In this document: positions 33,901 through 45,556 of the stretch, piece after piece
How the letters are laid out: every line of letters starts with the position of its first letter
Position numbering within the stretch: position 1 is the first letter of the stretch
NCBI GenBank assembly: GCA_036583965.1
Contig: JAZBQD010000021.1
Coordinates: 18,805,875 to 18,869,874, forward strand
Source of the DNA: Prunella strophiata
Lineage: Eukaryota; Chordata; Aves; Passeriformes; Prunellidae
Direction of reading: 5' to 3'
DNA: 64,000 nt
Notes under the pieces: model-generated
The model's input: only the letters and a program-made list of their open reading frames with translations
What the model was told of the DNA's origin: nothing
The model's database searches: none
Program-made: the position numbers and the translations under genes

Positions 33901-36553
33901 GAATGTTTCTGCAGAATTTAAAAGCTCTGCCTCCTTTGTTAGTCAGAACTCCACAAACCCTAAAAAACCCCTTGCAGCAGATAAAGAACTGCTTGGAAAT
34001 GTGCCTGGTTATGAGTAACCCATCTCAAATTCCAGATATTCTGAGGAAAATTGCTTGGCCTGCCAGAGCAGTAGTGCAGGACAGGTTGGTGGGGATGGGA
34101 AGGGAATTTCTTCCATGTTCAGTGAGATTCCTGTTTGATTATTCTGGATTTTAACCAGCTGATGGGAAAACCTCAGGATGCAGGTGGCTTTTCCTCATCA
34201 GTTCCATTGGCTGGAGAGCTCCAGCAGCCACTCTTCAAAAAGGAGGAGAAATCAAACCAAACAAATAGGAAGCTTTGGGGTGATTCTGCTCCTCCACTCA
34301 GCATTTTTATATATCAGAAAATAACATCCAGCCCTTCATCTTCGAGGGTCATTAATTTCTTCAGGGATCCTGGATGGTTTCCCTCTGAATCTCTGTGGAG
34401 ATGCTGCTTTTTATAACCACCAATGTCACTGGGGAAAGTTTCTGCAGCCAGCACATTCACTGAGCCACCAGTGCTGACATTTCCCCTGTGATGTGGCTTT
34501 GTTAACTCTGTCTGGCCATCCACATAAGGTCATCCTTTGCAAGAACAAGCAATTCCACATCTACACTACAGCAAACCAGCAATACCTGCAAAATCCAGGC
34601 TTCAGTCACATTATTTCATTTATTACTCATTGCCCTCTATGCTAATTTGAGTCTTTTTTTCTGATTTTCTCCTTTTCTTTGCCACCAGGACACATTACAG
34701 CTCTGTCCTGCACACAGAGAAGCTGCCATGTTTTGGAAACCTTTCAAGTGGTGAACATATTTAGATGTGTGCCTGAAACACGAGCTTGTGTTGTTGCTAT
34801 AAGGGTATGGATCTTACTTTAGCTACAAGGCTTGGGAATTCAATTAGCAGAAGAATGTGGAGCAGGAGGCAGCAGAAAGCTGCTGGTTAAAACTCTCCCT
34901 AATTCTGATTTTTTCTGGGACCCTCATCCCATCACTTCACCTCCACACATGCCTGATCCTTTCCCATTCATTTATTTCCCCCCTTACAGAATCTGCCCCT
35001 CCAGTCAGCAAACAGGCTGGATATTGGATCCAGAGCCCAAAGCTCCTACCTGGGCTCATTTCCAGCTGTGCATTTGTCAAAAGGCTTTTCCTGAAGAAGC
35101 CTTTCAAAGAGAACAGATGCCCACACCTTGCTGCATTTTGGAGAAAGCTGAAATGATCCCTGAAGCAAATCCCTTCTGTGACCCATCCTGTGATCCAGGG
35201 ACTGAATTCTGTCCTGCTTTTACCCAGGAGCTGCACCACGGCCACCAAGGGGATTATTTTCATTTTTCCAAAACAGAGGAGACAGAGCAAAGAAACGCTC
35301 CAGGCAAAATTCTTGCACACAAAGTGCTCGAGCCCTAAAGGTGTGATGAAAGCATAATCCTGCACACAACCCTCAGTTCTGCTGCCTAAAATAATACTCC
35401 AGGATGCTGGCAGGGGAATACTACGCTTCCTGTGAGTGTTTCAGTTCACATTCTCCCAAAAATAACACAGCGACTGTTAACACCTGCACTTTTCAACATT
35501 TCCTTGTTAACAACAAGGAGATTAATGGGTTCCATTCAAAAAGACCTTTTTGACCTCATTTATGATGTTGAGAAACTCAGGAAGTTGCCTGCTAATCCAA
35601 AGCTTGATAATCCCAGGTTTCTTCAGGAAAGATCCCAGCTCGAAGCGTTCAGCGGGAGAAGGGTTGGTTCCAGGTGGGACAGGATCCACAGGGACTCACA
35701 GCAGGTGAATCTTCATCCCTCCGTGTTAAGGGATGAAGAGGAGAGGTGGGAATGCAGGAATAGAAGTTACTCAACCTGCCCAGTGCTGCAGACCACAGGG
35801 CAAACTTCATTTGGCCAAGACTTTGCTCCCATTTTGGGAAAATGTGGGAAGATGGGAGCCCGGGGGGATTGCAGCAGCTCCCAGGGGCTCCAGGCAGGAT
35901 CAGGCCAGGCTGAGCTTGCAGACAGATCCTGGAGTGACCCAGGGGCCTGACCCAGCAGCTCCTGAGGGCTCAGTGCCACAGCAGCTGGGAGCTGGCATGG
36001 GAGGCAGGAGCTGCAGGTTGGCTGCTCCTGGAAGAGTCGGGGCTGGCAGATGGCACCACTTTGTGCCTCTGCCTGGGATTTCCAGAGGAAAACTTCTTCC
36101 AGTTTTTCATAGACAGCCCCAGCCTTCTGCTTTCAATTTCACAGAGGACTGCAGGGTATTTTTTTATCTTTTCTTGTTTCTTTTCAATGCATTTGTGTAT
36201 TATAAACATGGACCAAACCTCCAAGAGTTTGTTAGAGAGGTCCAGCCTTGAGAAAACAGCCTTGCCCAGACTGTTCAAAGTACAAATACATCAGCACCTC
36301 AACCTGCTTCTGCTTCAGGAAACATTCAGCCAGTTGATCAAATGCCATCTTAATTACAAGCTTTGCAAAGAGCACAAACGAGCCAGGAAAAATCAGAAGT
36401 AAGGATCTGTGCAGCTCCTTCACAACAGGAGGGAAAACAAAAATAAAGCCAGTGCCTGGATTCAGCACAGGATGGGCAGGGGCAAGCTGAGGATGCTTTA
36501 GAGAAGGAGCAGCCTCAAAGGAGGAAGGTTTGTGCAGGACAGAGCCCCTTCTG
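33901..36553. other. Non-coding stretch between the two repeat copies
   Basis: Unique sequence with no recognised gene. 34700-34830 (GCCATGTTTTGGAAACC, ACACGAGCTTGTGT) is repeat-free. Open frames of 168-172 codons at 34832-35338, 35432-35950 and 35733-36251 (plus) overlap one another in different frames, and none has a recognisable domain. Confidence 0.45.
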
Positions 36554-36726
36554 TCTGATCAATCATAGAATTACAGTAACTGATGCAGATCTGGTAATTA
36601 GTGAGGCAAACTCCATTTTAAACATTTACCTGAAGATTTAGTGACCATGCAGAAATCCCATCTTCCAATTTAATTCCATAGACACATCTGGCTCAGACCT
36701 TGATCATCCCCACTCTGCTCAGCCAA
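36554..36726 (+). repeat. Unnamed dispersed repeat, copy B
   Basis: Second copy of the block at 33747-33900. Relative to copy A it has about 11-12 extra bases (around GCAGATCTGGTAA, 36584-36596) and scattered substitutions, so divergence is considerable and the duplication is old. Confidence 0.8.
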
Positions 36727-38455
36727 AAGCAGACTTCTACATTTCTCTGAAATCCTATTTGTCCTCATGAAGAAACACAGCCCCTAATTAATTCAGAGGA
36801 GCCCCAATTAAGAGCTGCCTTTCCTGGGGAAGGAGGTGGGATGACTCTGTGGTGCTCTGTTCCTCATCCTCCTTTTCCCCACTCAATCCCTGCACCTCTG
36901 GAAATTGGGAAGAGCAGATTCCCTCTGGAAAGCCCTGCTGGGGAGAGGTGCTGGAATAGGGATGGAGCAAAGAGCAGGAGGCAAATGCCACAGCTCAGGC
37001 TTTCTGCAGGAGTGAGGTTACCAGGATCATTGCCAGGGAAGATGGGCACATCCAGAGGGTGATCCCAGCCCAAAGATGGCATGGACACACTCAGCAGCAT
37101 ATTCCCAGTGCTGCCTCCCTTTGCTTTCACTCCCATCTCCTCCCTCCTGCTTCTCTGCCATCCTTTAGTGCCCATTTCAGGCCACTCTCTCACCCCAAAC
37201 CTTTCACTGCTCAGCCCAATGAACCAACTTAATAAACTCAAAAAAATATTTAATTCCCAGAGCCAGCACGGGGTGCAAATCCATCAGGAAATAACAAGGT
37301 GCCCCCATTGTAGAGATTTTTTTCCAAATTGTACTGAGGGAGTTGTTTTGTAGACCCAAAGCAGGTGGAGGGGAGGGAAACCACTGTGGGCATTTGAATC
37401 CTTTTGCTCCATAGGAAGTTTTCAGGCAGCTCCAAACAATTGGGGCTGAGAAAGTGCAGCTGATGTTGTGTTTGTACACAGGACTGGCAGCTCTGAGAGG
37501 GCTGGAGCCCATTGTTCAGGAGCCTGGGTTCCCCACGGAGCTGCAGGAAGCACAGGGCACAGCTGAGGACACCCTGGCCAAAGTTCCTGCAAGGGTTTTC
37601 CCAAGGCATGCTCTGTATGCTGCTGGGAAAACAGAAAAATCAGAAATATATCAATAAATGTATTGATAAGCCTCTTTTTGGGTCAATCAGAGTAAAATTC
37701 AAAGAAGTCTGCTCAAAATACTTAGAAATTTTATTTTTTTTTTCCTTAGTGAAAGCTTAAGAATGAAACACATCCCTAAGTGCCTTCTGATGCCTTTTTT
37801 CCAAGTTCCTCACTCATTCCATTTTTCCAGAGATTACTTTCCCTCTGGAAAGGTAAAGGAAGTTAAAGAACTAAAGGGAATTTTATTGACAACTGTTTGA
37901 TTGGCATTGGACTTGAGGAAAATGTTGGATCTGCTGATTTCTCTCTGTTCTTATCTGACCACGCTCCAAAAAAAATCTCCATTCTCTCAAACCACAAATT
38001 AAATGCCTCTGCCATTACCAATAATGCTGAAGGTGCTCAGAAGCTTGAAATCTCTCTCAGCCTGAGATCTCTTCATGTTCTTTATGTTCCCTCAATGAGA
38101 ATATCACAAAAATTCCATGTTCAGGTGCCTCAGTTGTGTTATCACCAGCTCCACTCAGACCCAGGGGTTAATAATTGTATCAGAATAAATTTCTCAGCTA
38201 AAAGGTAAACTGGGTGATGGGAAGAATACAGAGAAAGGGGGGAAAGTGTAAAATAGTGCAGGAAGTTGTTATCTCTGATTAGAAAAAGTAAATATTTTTA
38301 TCCAAGAAGGATAAAATTGAGATATCTTCTGAGCAGGCTCCCTGCTTGTGAGAGAAGTGAAATCTTCTATCCTTCAAGAGCAATGGATAAAATAAGAAAT
38401 AGAAGCCTGATCAATGCATTGCTCCAGCCTGACTTGGATTTTATATGGATATAAA
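36727..38455. other. Non-coding stretch, nothing recognised
   Basis: Unique sequence. Small open frames (up to 125 codons at 36864-37241, minus) have no recognisable domain. No CR1 or RNA gene was seen. Confidence 0.5.
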
Positions 38456-38533
38456 CCATGGCAGGGGGTGGAACAGGATGGGATTTAGGGTCCCTTCCAA
38501 CCCAAACCATTCCATGATCCTGTGATTCCATGA
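38456..38533 (+). mobile_element. CR1 LINE 3'-terminal fragment
   Basis: Reads in CR1 sense: CCATGGCAGGGGGTGGAACA, GGATGGGATTTAGGGTCCCT, TCCAACCCAAACCATTCCAT, then GATCCTGTGATTCCATGA, which is the characteristic ATTCTATGA-type terminal repeat. Only about 78 bases survive, so it is a severely 5'-truncated copy. Confidence 0.92.
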
Positions 38534-41133
38534 AATCTGAATATGATCCTAAACCTGCATTTCCCCTGGCTGACCTTCACTGGTGGCCTGAAGGCTCTTG
38601 GATGTACAGGAGCCATTTCTGAAGGGTTGAAGAACAGCAAAAAAAATCCTAAAATTGCTGCCTGAAGCCTTTCTCCAAAGGGGAGAAAAATAGGGTGGGA
38701 AATTCCCACCCAAATTTGAATCCTGACAAATCACTGGGAAAGCCACTGCATTGAGGGATGGATTGCTGATTTCTCCCAAGATAAAACCAGAATTAGGCTC
38801 AAGTAGCAAAAATCTTTGTGAGAGGGGGGGAAGGCTGAGCACTAAAGGGTATCAAGCTCAAGAAGAGCCAGAGTGCAGCAGTGGCTCCACCCAACCAGGA
38901 GTAATTAAATATTTTTTTAATTTTTCCTGAGAAGTGAGAGAGTTGATTCAGAGATAACATGCTGCTCAGATTCAGGATAAAACAACTTTTCCTCTGCCCA
39001 TCCAACCTCCTCTGCACTGCTTGGATTCCAAGACAAACCCAGATATTCTGAGGAACAGGAGGGATTTCAAAAACCTGCAGAACCACCAGAAAGCTGCTCC
39101 TAGACATGCACAGAGCATTTTGTGCTAATCAGGGAGCAAACTCCTCTGCAAAATATTATTCATGGGACTGAACATCAGCCAACTGCAAAAACATTTTCTT
39201 AACTTGTGGGTAAACTGTTTCCAGTGCTGGCCTCTGCCTTCCAGCATTACAGTAATTTCACACTTGAAAATTTCACAAATAAAACGTCCAGAGCCGCTTG
39301 CAGGAAAATTGTGGTGAATTAAAATAAGCAGCAATTCAGTTTTGTCTAAGCTGCTCTGGTCTTTGTTTCAATTTCTTTGCCTGATTTGAGCTGAGCTTCT
39401 GAATTAGGAGCAGGGAATCTGGGATTTTTTTATTTTTCAAGATGCAGTTTTAGGAGACAGTGTTATTCAGAGAGCAGCAGGCAGGGAGAGAGGCAGGCTG
39501 AGGTCAAGCCAGAAAGAAAAAGCCAAGTAGGAACTAAAGAGGGGTGGAGTGTGCCCAAAAACCACCAGGTTAATCCTGCCTGCATCCATCTTCTGCCTCA
39601 TGTGGTGCTGGACTTTGAGACACAGGGCCAGGGACCTTGGGACAGGCTGCAAATGAGATTTTGAATGCCCATGCTCAGTATCAGAGGTAAGCAGAGAGGT
39701 TGGCTGAGGTTTTGATCCAGGGTAAGATCACAGGGTCGTTTTATAAAGCTCATTTATGGGTACTCCAGCAGGCACAAAGGAATGAGGCCAAAACTCTGCC
39801 TGGGACATCAAAGACTTCCCTGAGCCAGGAACCCAGCACTTCCCTCCCCACAAAGCTGAGCTCAGCTCATCCCCCTGCACTGCCCCAGCAGAGCCCAAAG
39901 TCCTTCCTAAGCTCCACTGAGCCCCTGGAAGCCCAGCCCCAGCATCCCAAAATTTTGGGGCTCTTGGAATGTGACCTTTTCTTCCTGGTCCCTCCTGGAG
40001 AGAAGGAACATCTCCATGCAGGTCTGCTGCCCACGTTCCAGCTCATTTTTCACCCCACCTTTGACATTCAGATCAGTCAGACACCTCAAGCCCTGGAACA
40101 TTTAATTATAGCTCGTGCCATCATTTACCTTGTCCACTAAGCCTTTGATTACATTAGGCAAGAAAGAAAATTTCATCTATGCTCTCCAGCTATTCCTTAG
40201 GCTGAAAATAAAACTGGAATTGGCCAGAGAGAGATGATATTTTTCTTCAAGACAGCTGAAGGAAGCATGAAAACTGCTGTCCAGGATATCCGGGACTTGG
40301 CTGGTTCCTTCTCTTCCCTGAGTTTTCTCACCAAATGATTTTTGTTTATTTTATTTAAAAAGTCTGTTCCTCTTTGACAGGTGTCCTATAGGCAGAAAAT
40401 GTGTCTTGGCTGAGGGCAGGGAGGGAATTAGTCCTGGGTTTCTTCTCAGGAGTAATGGAAGTTTCTCTGCTGAAGGTGCACGGCAGAAATATTCCTGTGT
40501 TTAACTCAGTGTGATGCATTCAGGTACAGAACTTCAGGAGGGATAAAATTATGGAGAATTGAAAGGCTCCAATGAAAATGGAAGTGAACTCGCAGTGGCA
40601 GGTGAAATAGGAATTTTGGAGTTGTAAATTGAATGGAACAGAATATTAAACTTTACAGAGGTTTGGCAATTTCTGAAAGGAGTTTTGTAAAATTAAGTCT
40701 AAATTTAAAAAAAAGAAAAACAACAACAAAAAAAAACCACAATAAAAAGGCAAACAGGCAGTTAGCCAGGATTCACTCAGCCTTTAAAGCACTCAGTTAT
40801 CAGCAAATACATCAATTTAGTGCAAAGTTCAGTATTCTGCAATTCAGTCTCTAGCAGGAAAATTTGGATGAATCTGCTTCAGCACTAAAACTCCTTACCA
40901 GGAGCCACCCTGCTCCCTCCCACCTCTGCCAAGCCCCAGGGCCACTCATGGCCTTGCCCTGTTGGGTCCCCAGAGCTGGAAAATCCCAACCCATTGGATA
41001 TTTTATATAAAGGCACCAGAGATTCACTGCAAAACCCTCTGGAGCTTTTTAATTCAACACCTGAACCCCAGTAATGACAGGAGGTGTGAGGATACAGCTC
41101 CTTTTCATTCATCCCTAGGAATAACTCACCCAA

Positions 41134-41194
41134 CTCCTTAATTCATTGATTAATTGACTCCATAATCCATTGATTGACTCCCTAATTAATTGAA
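41134..41194 (+). repeat. Three-unit imperfect tandem with homeodomain-like words
   Basis: Units start CTCCTTAATTCATTGATTAA (41134), CTCCATAATCCATTGATTGA (41158) and CTCCCTAATTAATTGAA (41178). Each carries TAAT and ATTGA words. TGATTGAC-like sequence fits PBX-type sites and TAATTA fits homeodomains, but a simple decayed tandem repeat explains the pattern equally well. Confidence 0.7.
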
Positions 41195-41980
41195 TCAGCA
41201 GAAAAATGAGCCCTCCAAAACTCTCACAGCAGTTTCTAGCTCAGCCAGGTCAGATGAATCCCAGGGCCGGCGGAAGGGAAGGGATTGAGAATAATGAAAT
41301 AATGTGGCAAGAGGAGGGAAAAGGCAGGACTGCAGTGATGGAGATTAATCCACACTGTTGTATCCACAGTATTTTGACATGAGGTTACCAAATAATTCCT
41401 GGTTTTGCTGTTTATGGCTGCAAATCATCCCCAGGTTATGGAGAAACTCAAATGCTTCCCTGAAGGATGAGCCTCTGCAGGAGTTAAAGGAGGAAAAATC
41501 CAATTTTGGGGTTTTATTTTCCGCAGATCAATCTCAAGGAAGAAACAGCAAAGGAATGAATCAGTGAGGGCTGGGAAAGGACCTCAGATTAATAATATGA
41601 GTCAGGGGAGGACAGAGAGTAGCTGAACACATCATCAACATGAGCATCACCCCCAAACCTCCACATACCAAAGCACCAAAAGTCAGATTTAACTTCAACC
41701 ATGTGTCCTGCTCAGGCAGTTGCTTAATCACCATAATGAACACAAATGACCTCCAGCATTTAAACCCTCTGTTAAATTTCAGCACCCTAAACCAAAATCT
41801 GCCAGCAGAACAGACCCCTTTGCACCCACAGGTAGGGGTCAGTCAATATTTCCAATAAATTTCATAGTAGACAATTTGTACTTTGAGTAGAGGTACCAGG
41901 ATGCTCCATGGTAATTTGTTTTACTTTATTTTTTATTTCATCTTCACAGGCAAACTGCCCATTTGGAAACCTTGTTTTGG

Positions 41981-42012
<32 letters not shown>
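41981..42012 (+). repeat. Poly(A) tract, 32 A
   Basis: Thirty-two consecutive A between TTGG and GCAGAGG. No retrocopied transcript or nearby polyadenylation signal is evident, so it is listed as a homopolymer. Confidence 0.95.
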
Positions 42013-42013
<1 letters not shown>

Positions 42014-43599
42014 CAGAGGATGAACCCTCTTAAGCAGATTTTGCAAATAATGGATGGGTTTATTGGTTTGGGGAATGAAAAAAAATGGAATTTCACCTCA
42101 CACGAAGCTTTTTGTGGGTTCCCAGCACTACAGGATTGATTAGGAAGGCTCTTTGTGACTAATAGGCGGATGGGCTTTATTTTCCCTAGAAATTTTCCTC
42201 ACAGTGTTAAATTTGGAGAACCTGTGCCCAGTTTCCATGAAGATCTGCTCCTTGGGACCCATCTGACCACACCATGGTCACTTTTGTGCCCTAAGAAATC
42301 AGAGGGGAAACTTTTAACCTGGTGGGGGGATGCTAACCATGGGTGAAACGAGTGGACCAGAGCTCAGGCAGAGATTTGAAGTGTTTTTGGGATATTTCAG
42401 GGAGAGCTCCCATGCTGTCCAACGTGTTGATCCATCCCCCTGGCCTGGCAAACATCCAGAGGTGGCTGTTCCCTTCCTCTCCTCCACAAGTGGGGAAGAG
42501 AGGAGGAGTTAGAAAGTTGACATGGCAAATCTCCAACCCTCTCCAAATGCATTTTATGAAATCCAGCAATTAATATCACGGAGCAGTGCCTGCTTCAGCA
42601 AAGCCAATCCAGGAATCCAGGGGAAGAAGGGAGAGCAGGAGTGATTTAAAAACTCCTATTTCTTGGACAGGGGCACACTTAAAAAGGCTGATCTCATAAA
42701 TCTGTGGTTTCTGCGCCTTTTTGGGTTGTGTGTCTGAGCACTCCCACAGCAGATAGTGGGATGTGTAACATTCCCAAGTCCATGAACCCCAGTCACATGA
42801 TGGCAATTACTGGAGACCTTGAAACACAAAGACCAATAAATTCAGCATTAAGAGCACAGCTCCTGTTCTCTTACTCACAGCACAGAATTTGGCCAGAATT
42901 TGCATGGAAGGTCTTATCCCTTCAAGAATCGAGATTTCTCAACATGTTGTTGATCCTTTGGATACCTCTGACCACATGTTAGACAAAGAATATTCCACTC
43001 CAATGTCCTTAAAGGGCCCAAAAAGTCCAACCCAGCGGGTGCTGGCTCCTGATTCCTTGGTCCTCTTCAGAAATTCAGCATCAGGAGCTTTTGAGAGGGG
43101 GGAACTATAACAAAGTGTAAGTGAAGTTTTCCTTTCCAAATACAGAGATTCTTTAGAGCACAGAGTTGAGTGTCTTGGACTGACAGGATAAATATGGGAT
43201 CACTTCATCCCAGGGAAGATGGATCACAAGTAGCCTGGAGAGGGAAACCACTGAAATGGGGAAGCAGGTAAAAAATGGGGTGGGAAAAGAAGAATTCACC
43301 ACTCAATGGTGAGATGAGAAGCACCCACAGTTCAGCATCTCCCCAGAGCAAACTCCTCTAGCTGAACACTGCTTGTTGTACAAAAACTCAGAGATTATTG
43401 GAAGGAAAACCAGCAATATCCATCTCTTAGCTGCTCCATGGGTCTGTGAGCTGAGTGCTGGTGTGGTCTGTGCACGCTGGTGCTGTGACTCACGAGCTGA
43501 GCAAGCACAGCCTGCCCCCATGCTGGACTCTGCTGCCACGGCTGAGCTGCCAGCTCTTTGAAGGAGATAAAAGGTCCCCAGCTTGGCCAGGACAAATTG

Positions 43600-43740
43600 G
43601 CACCTCTCCACCTCCTCGGAGATTTACATATGTATTTTTTAAATGAAGCAGTCATTAAAAGGCTGCTTCTCTGGGATAATTGCAATTATCCCATTCTTTC
43701 GGTGGCCCACTGTAAACAGAGAGTTCACTGTCTTGTCTTG
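43600..43740. promoter_or_regulatory. Putative conserved element with a 22-bp palindrome
   Basis: 43672-43693 is a perfect palindrome whose left half is TGGGATAATTG and right half its exact complement. Its core TAAT-TGCA-ATTA is the four-base-spaced inverted TAAT pair bound cooperatively by paired-class homeodomain dimers (P4-type site). A second perfect palindrome, TACATATGTA (E-box-like CATATG), lies 38 bases upstream at 43625-43634. The block has no repeat similarity and includes TCTTTCGGTGGCCC with a retained CpG. Enhancer function is inference. Confidence 0.4.
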
Positions 43741-45443
43741 TGCTGGAGCAGGAGTCATCCCAATCCCAGCACTTCCTCTTTGGCAACAGGCAATTCCATC
43801 TGAATCACCACCCGGCTCTTGCTCCATCCTCAGGCTCTGATGGGCTGATAACATTTACTCAGAACTCAAAGCAATTAAAACCAAGATGACACATTAAAAC
43901 AATCCCAATTTAGAGTCCATCTTTAAATGATTATTTAGAGCTGATTGGGAAATGGAATTTCTGCTCTGCAGGGAAGTCAAACGCTTCAAAATTCCCTTTC
44001 ATCACAGCCTGGAATGCAACCTGAATTTGGCTTAAATCCCATCTTAGTTGGACTTTCAGCACCTGGGACTTACAAACTGCTTAATGTCAGCCATCACTTC
44101 ATCCCAGAGAAAAGTGCAGATGTTTCCACATGGGGCGACAGAGTGGCCTCCATTAAAATGCACTCAGCACTGTCCCATTAATTAGCCTCAGGAGAGGCAC
44201 AATTCCTGCTTTTCCCCCAAAGCCTTCACGTGGGCACAGCTGTGCCCAGAGCACACCCAACACACGAGGGACAAATCCAGAGTCACGAGGGCAAAACACA
44301 AGAAGTTTTGCCCAGCAGAGCCAGAGATCATAAAGAGGGAGTTGTGACCTTTCTGAACTGGACAAGGGATGAAATTTCCACTTTTTCATGGGAGAATCCA
44401 CCCAAGGACAAGTAGGGAATGCCACAAGAGGATTTCTCCCATCCTTTTTTTTTTTAGATATAAGGGAAAGCAGCAGTCAGTGTGTGCAAGGAGCTGTCAC
44501 TGCCCACCAGGGAGATGGAGATGGAGATTCTCCCCAGCAGAGGAGCACCATGGTTTCCCTTCCCACTCCTCACACACTGCAGGCCCTGAATTCCCTTCTG
44601 TAGTGATGGATTCATCCAATAAAACCAGATCCAAGCTTATGGAGTAAATCACAGGGAAGGCATCCCACAGGAGCATGACCATGTTGCCACAAAGACCCAT
44701 TTCCTATCAGAAGGGAGCAAAGGTTTTTGTTGGAAGTAGCTGGGTTTGGTAAGAATTTTGAACTGGTATTTCTGTCCAAAACCATGCTCTTCCATACCCT
44801 CTGACCAAGTTCACTGTCATTCTTGGCTACCTGTCTCAAGGGTGAAGGAGAATGGGTGGATGAGGTCCAGACACTACTCCACCAAGGAGGAAAATCCCTC
44901 CCAGCTCCCAGGTTTATTTGGGTGGTTGCTTTGCTGCTCTCTGGCCACGGATCTGACAAGAGCTGCCCCCTCAGTCCCCTGTGGGGCTGCAGTGCTGCAG
45001 CAGCCCTGGTGTGGAGGGTGGGAAGCCTGAAACCACTCCCTGTGCTGCACCATCCATCTGCTGCAGCACTTGGACATGCCTGAAATTTTTGTCCAAGCCA
45101 GGCCTGTGATCGTGGCAATTAAAGGCACCATTCTTCACCCCCGAGTTGTAAAGGGCTCTCCTTTCACAACTGCTTGAGTGATGGGTCATTACTCAGTTGC
45201 CTTCACAGGAAAAAAAAACTATTTTCAGTGAGTTCCTTGCAAATCAAATGACTTTCTGGTTTATTGAAGTTGCATTGGCTCGAGTGGCCTTGTCATCACT
45301 GAGTCCCTTTGACTCCTGCAGCAAAACAGCCCCAAGGAAATCTGCCATAGCTGAGCAGGTGGGGGAAGAGGGGGCAATGGCCTTTGGAGGATGAAAACAC
45401 ATTTCTGACTCTGAAGAGCTCCTGAGGAGGAAAATCAGAATAT
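43741..45443. other. Non-coding stretch, nothing recognised
   Basis: Unique sequence. A 168-codon minus-strand frame at 44612-45118 and shorter overlapping frames on both strands show no recognisable domain. Confidence 0.45.
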
Positions 45444-45556
45444 GGGCTCTGATTCAGCAAAGCAATTAAGTATGTGCTTTAAGTCAAAGCCTTGCTTAAT
45501 TCCTTTGACTCCGATGGGATTTAGGCAAAGACTTGAGACTGAGCTGAATTCAGGTC
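45444..45556. mobile_element. Ancient palindromic MITE-like element
   Basis: The 5' part reads GCTCTGATTCAGCAAAGCAA then TTAAGTATGTGCTTTAAG. The centre has TTTGACTCCGATGGGATTTA, and the 3' end is GCTGAATTCAGG, the approximate inverse of the start. This matches the palindromic repeat with a GATTCAGCAAAGCACTTAAG arm and a TTGACTTCAATGGGACT centre that I recall as abundant in turtles and crocodilians and present as old copies in birds. The family name is not certain (a Chompy-like MITE is possible). It is non-autonomous and heavily diverged. Confidence 0.65.

Larger units (their letters stand above)
38534..43599. other. Long non-coding stretch
   Basis: Unique sequence apart from the separately listed tandem at 41134-41194 and poly(A) at 41981-42012. 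Open frames reach 146 codons (39700-40140, plus) with no recognisable domain. No CR1 copy or RNA gene was found. Confidence 0.45.

Noticed and set aside
41981..42012. Poly(A) tract as tail of a processed pseudogene
   Set aside because: No recognisable transcript body, no polyadenylation signal close upstream and no clear target-site duplication.
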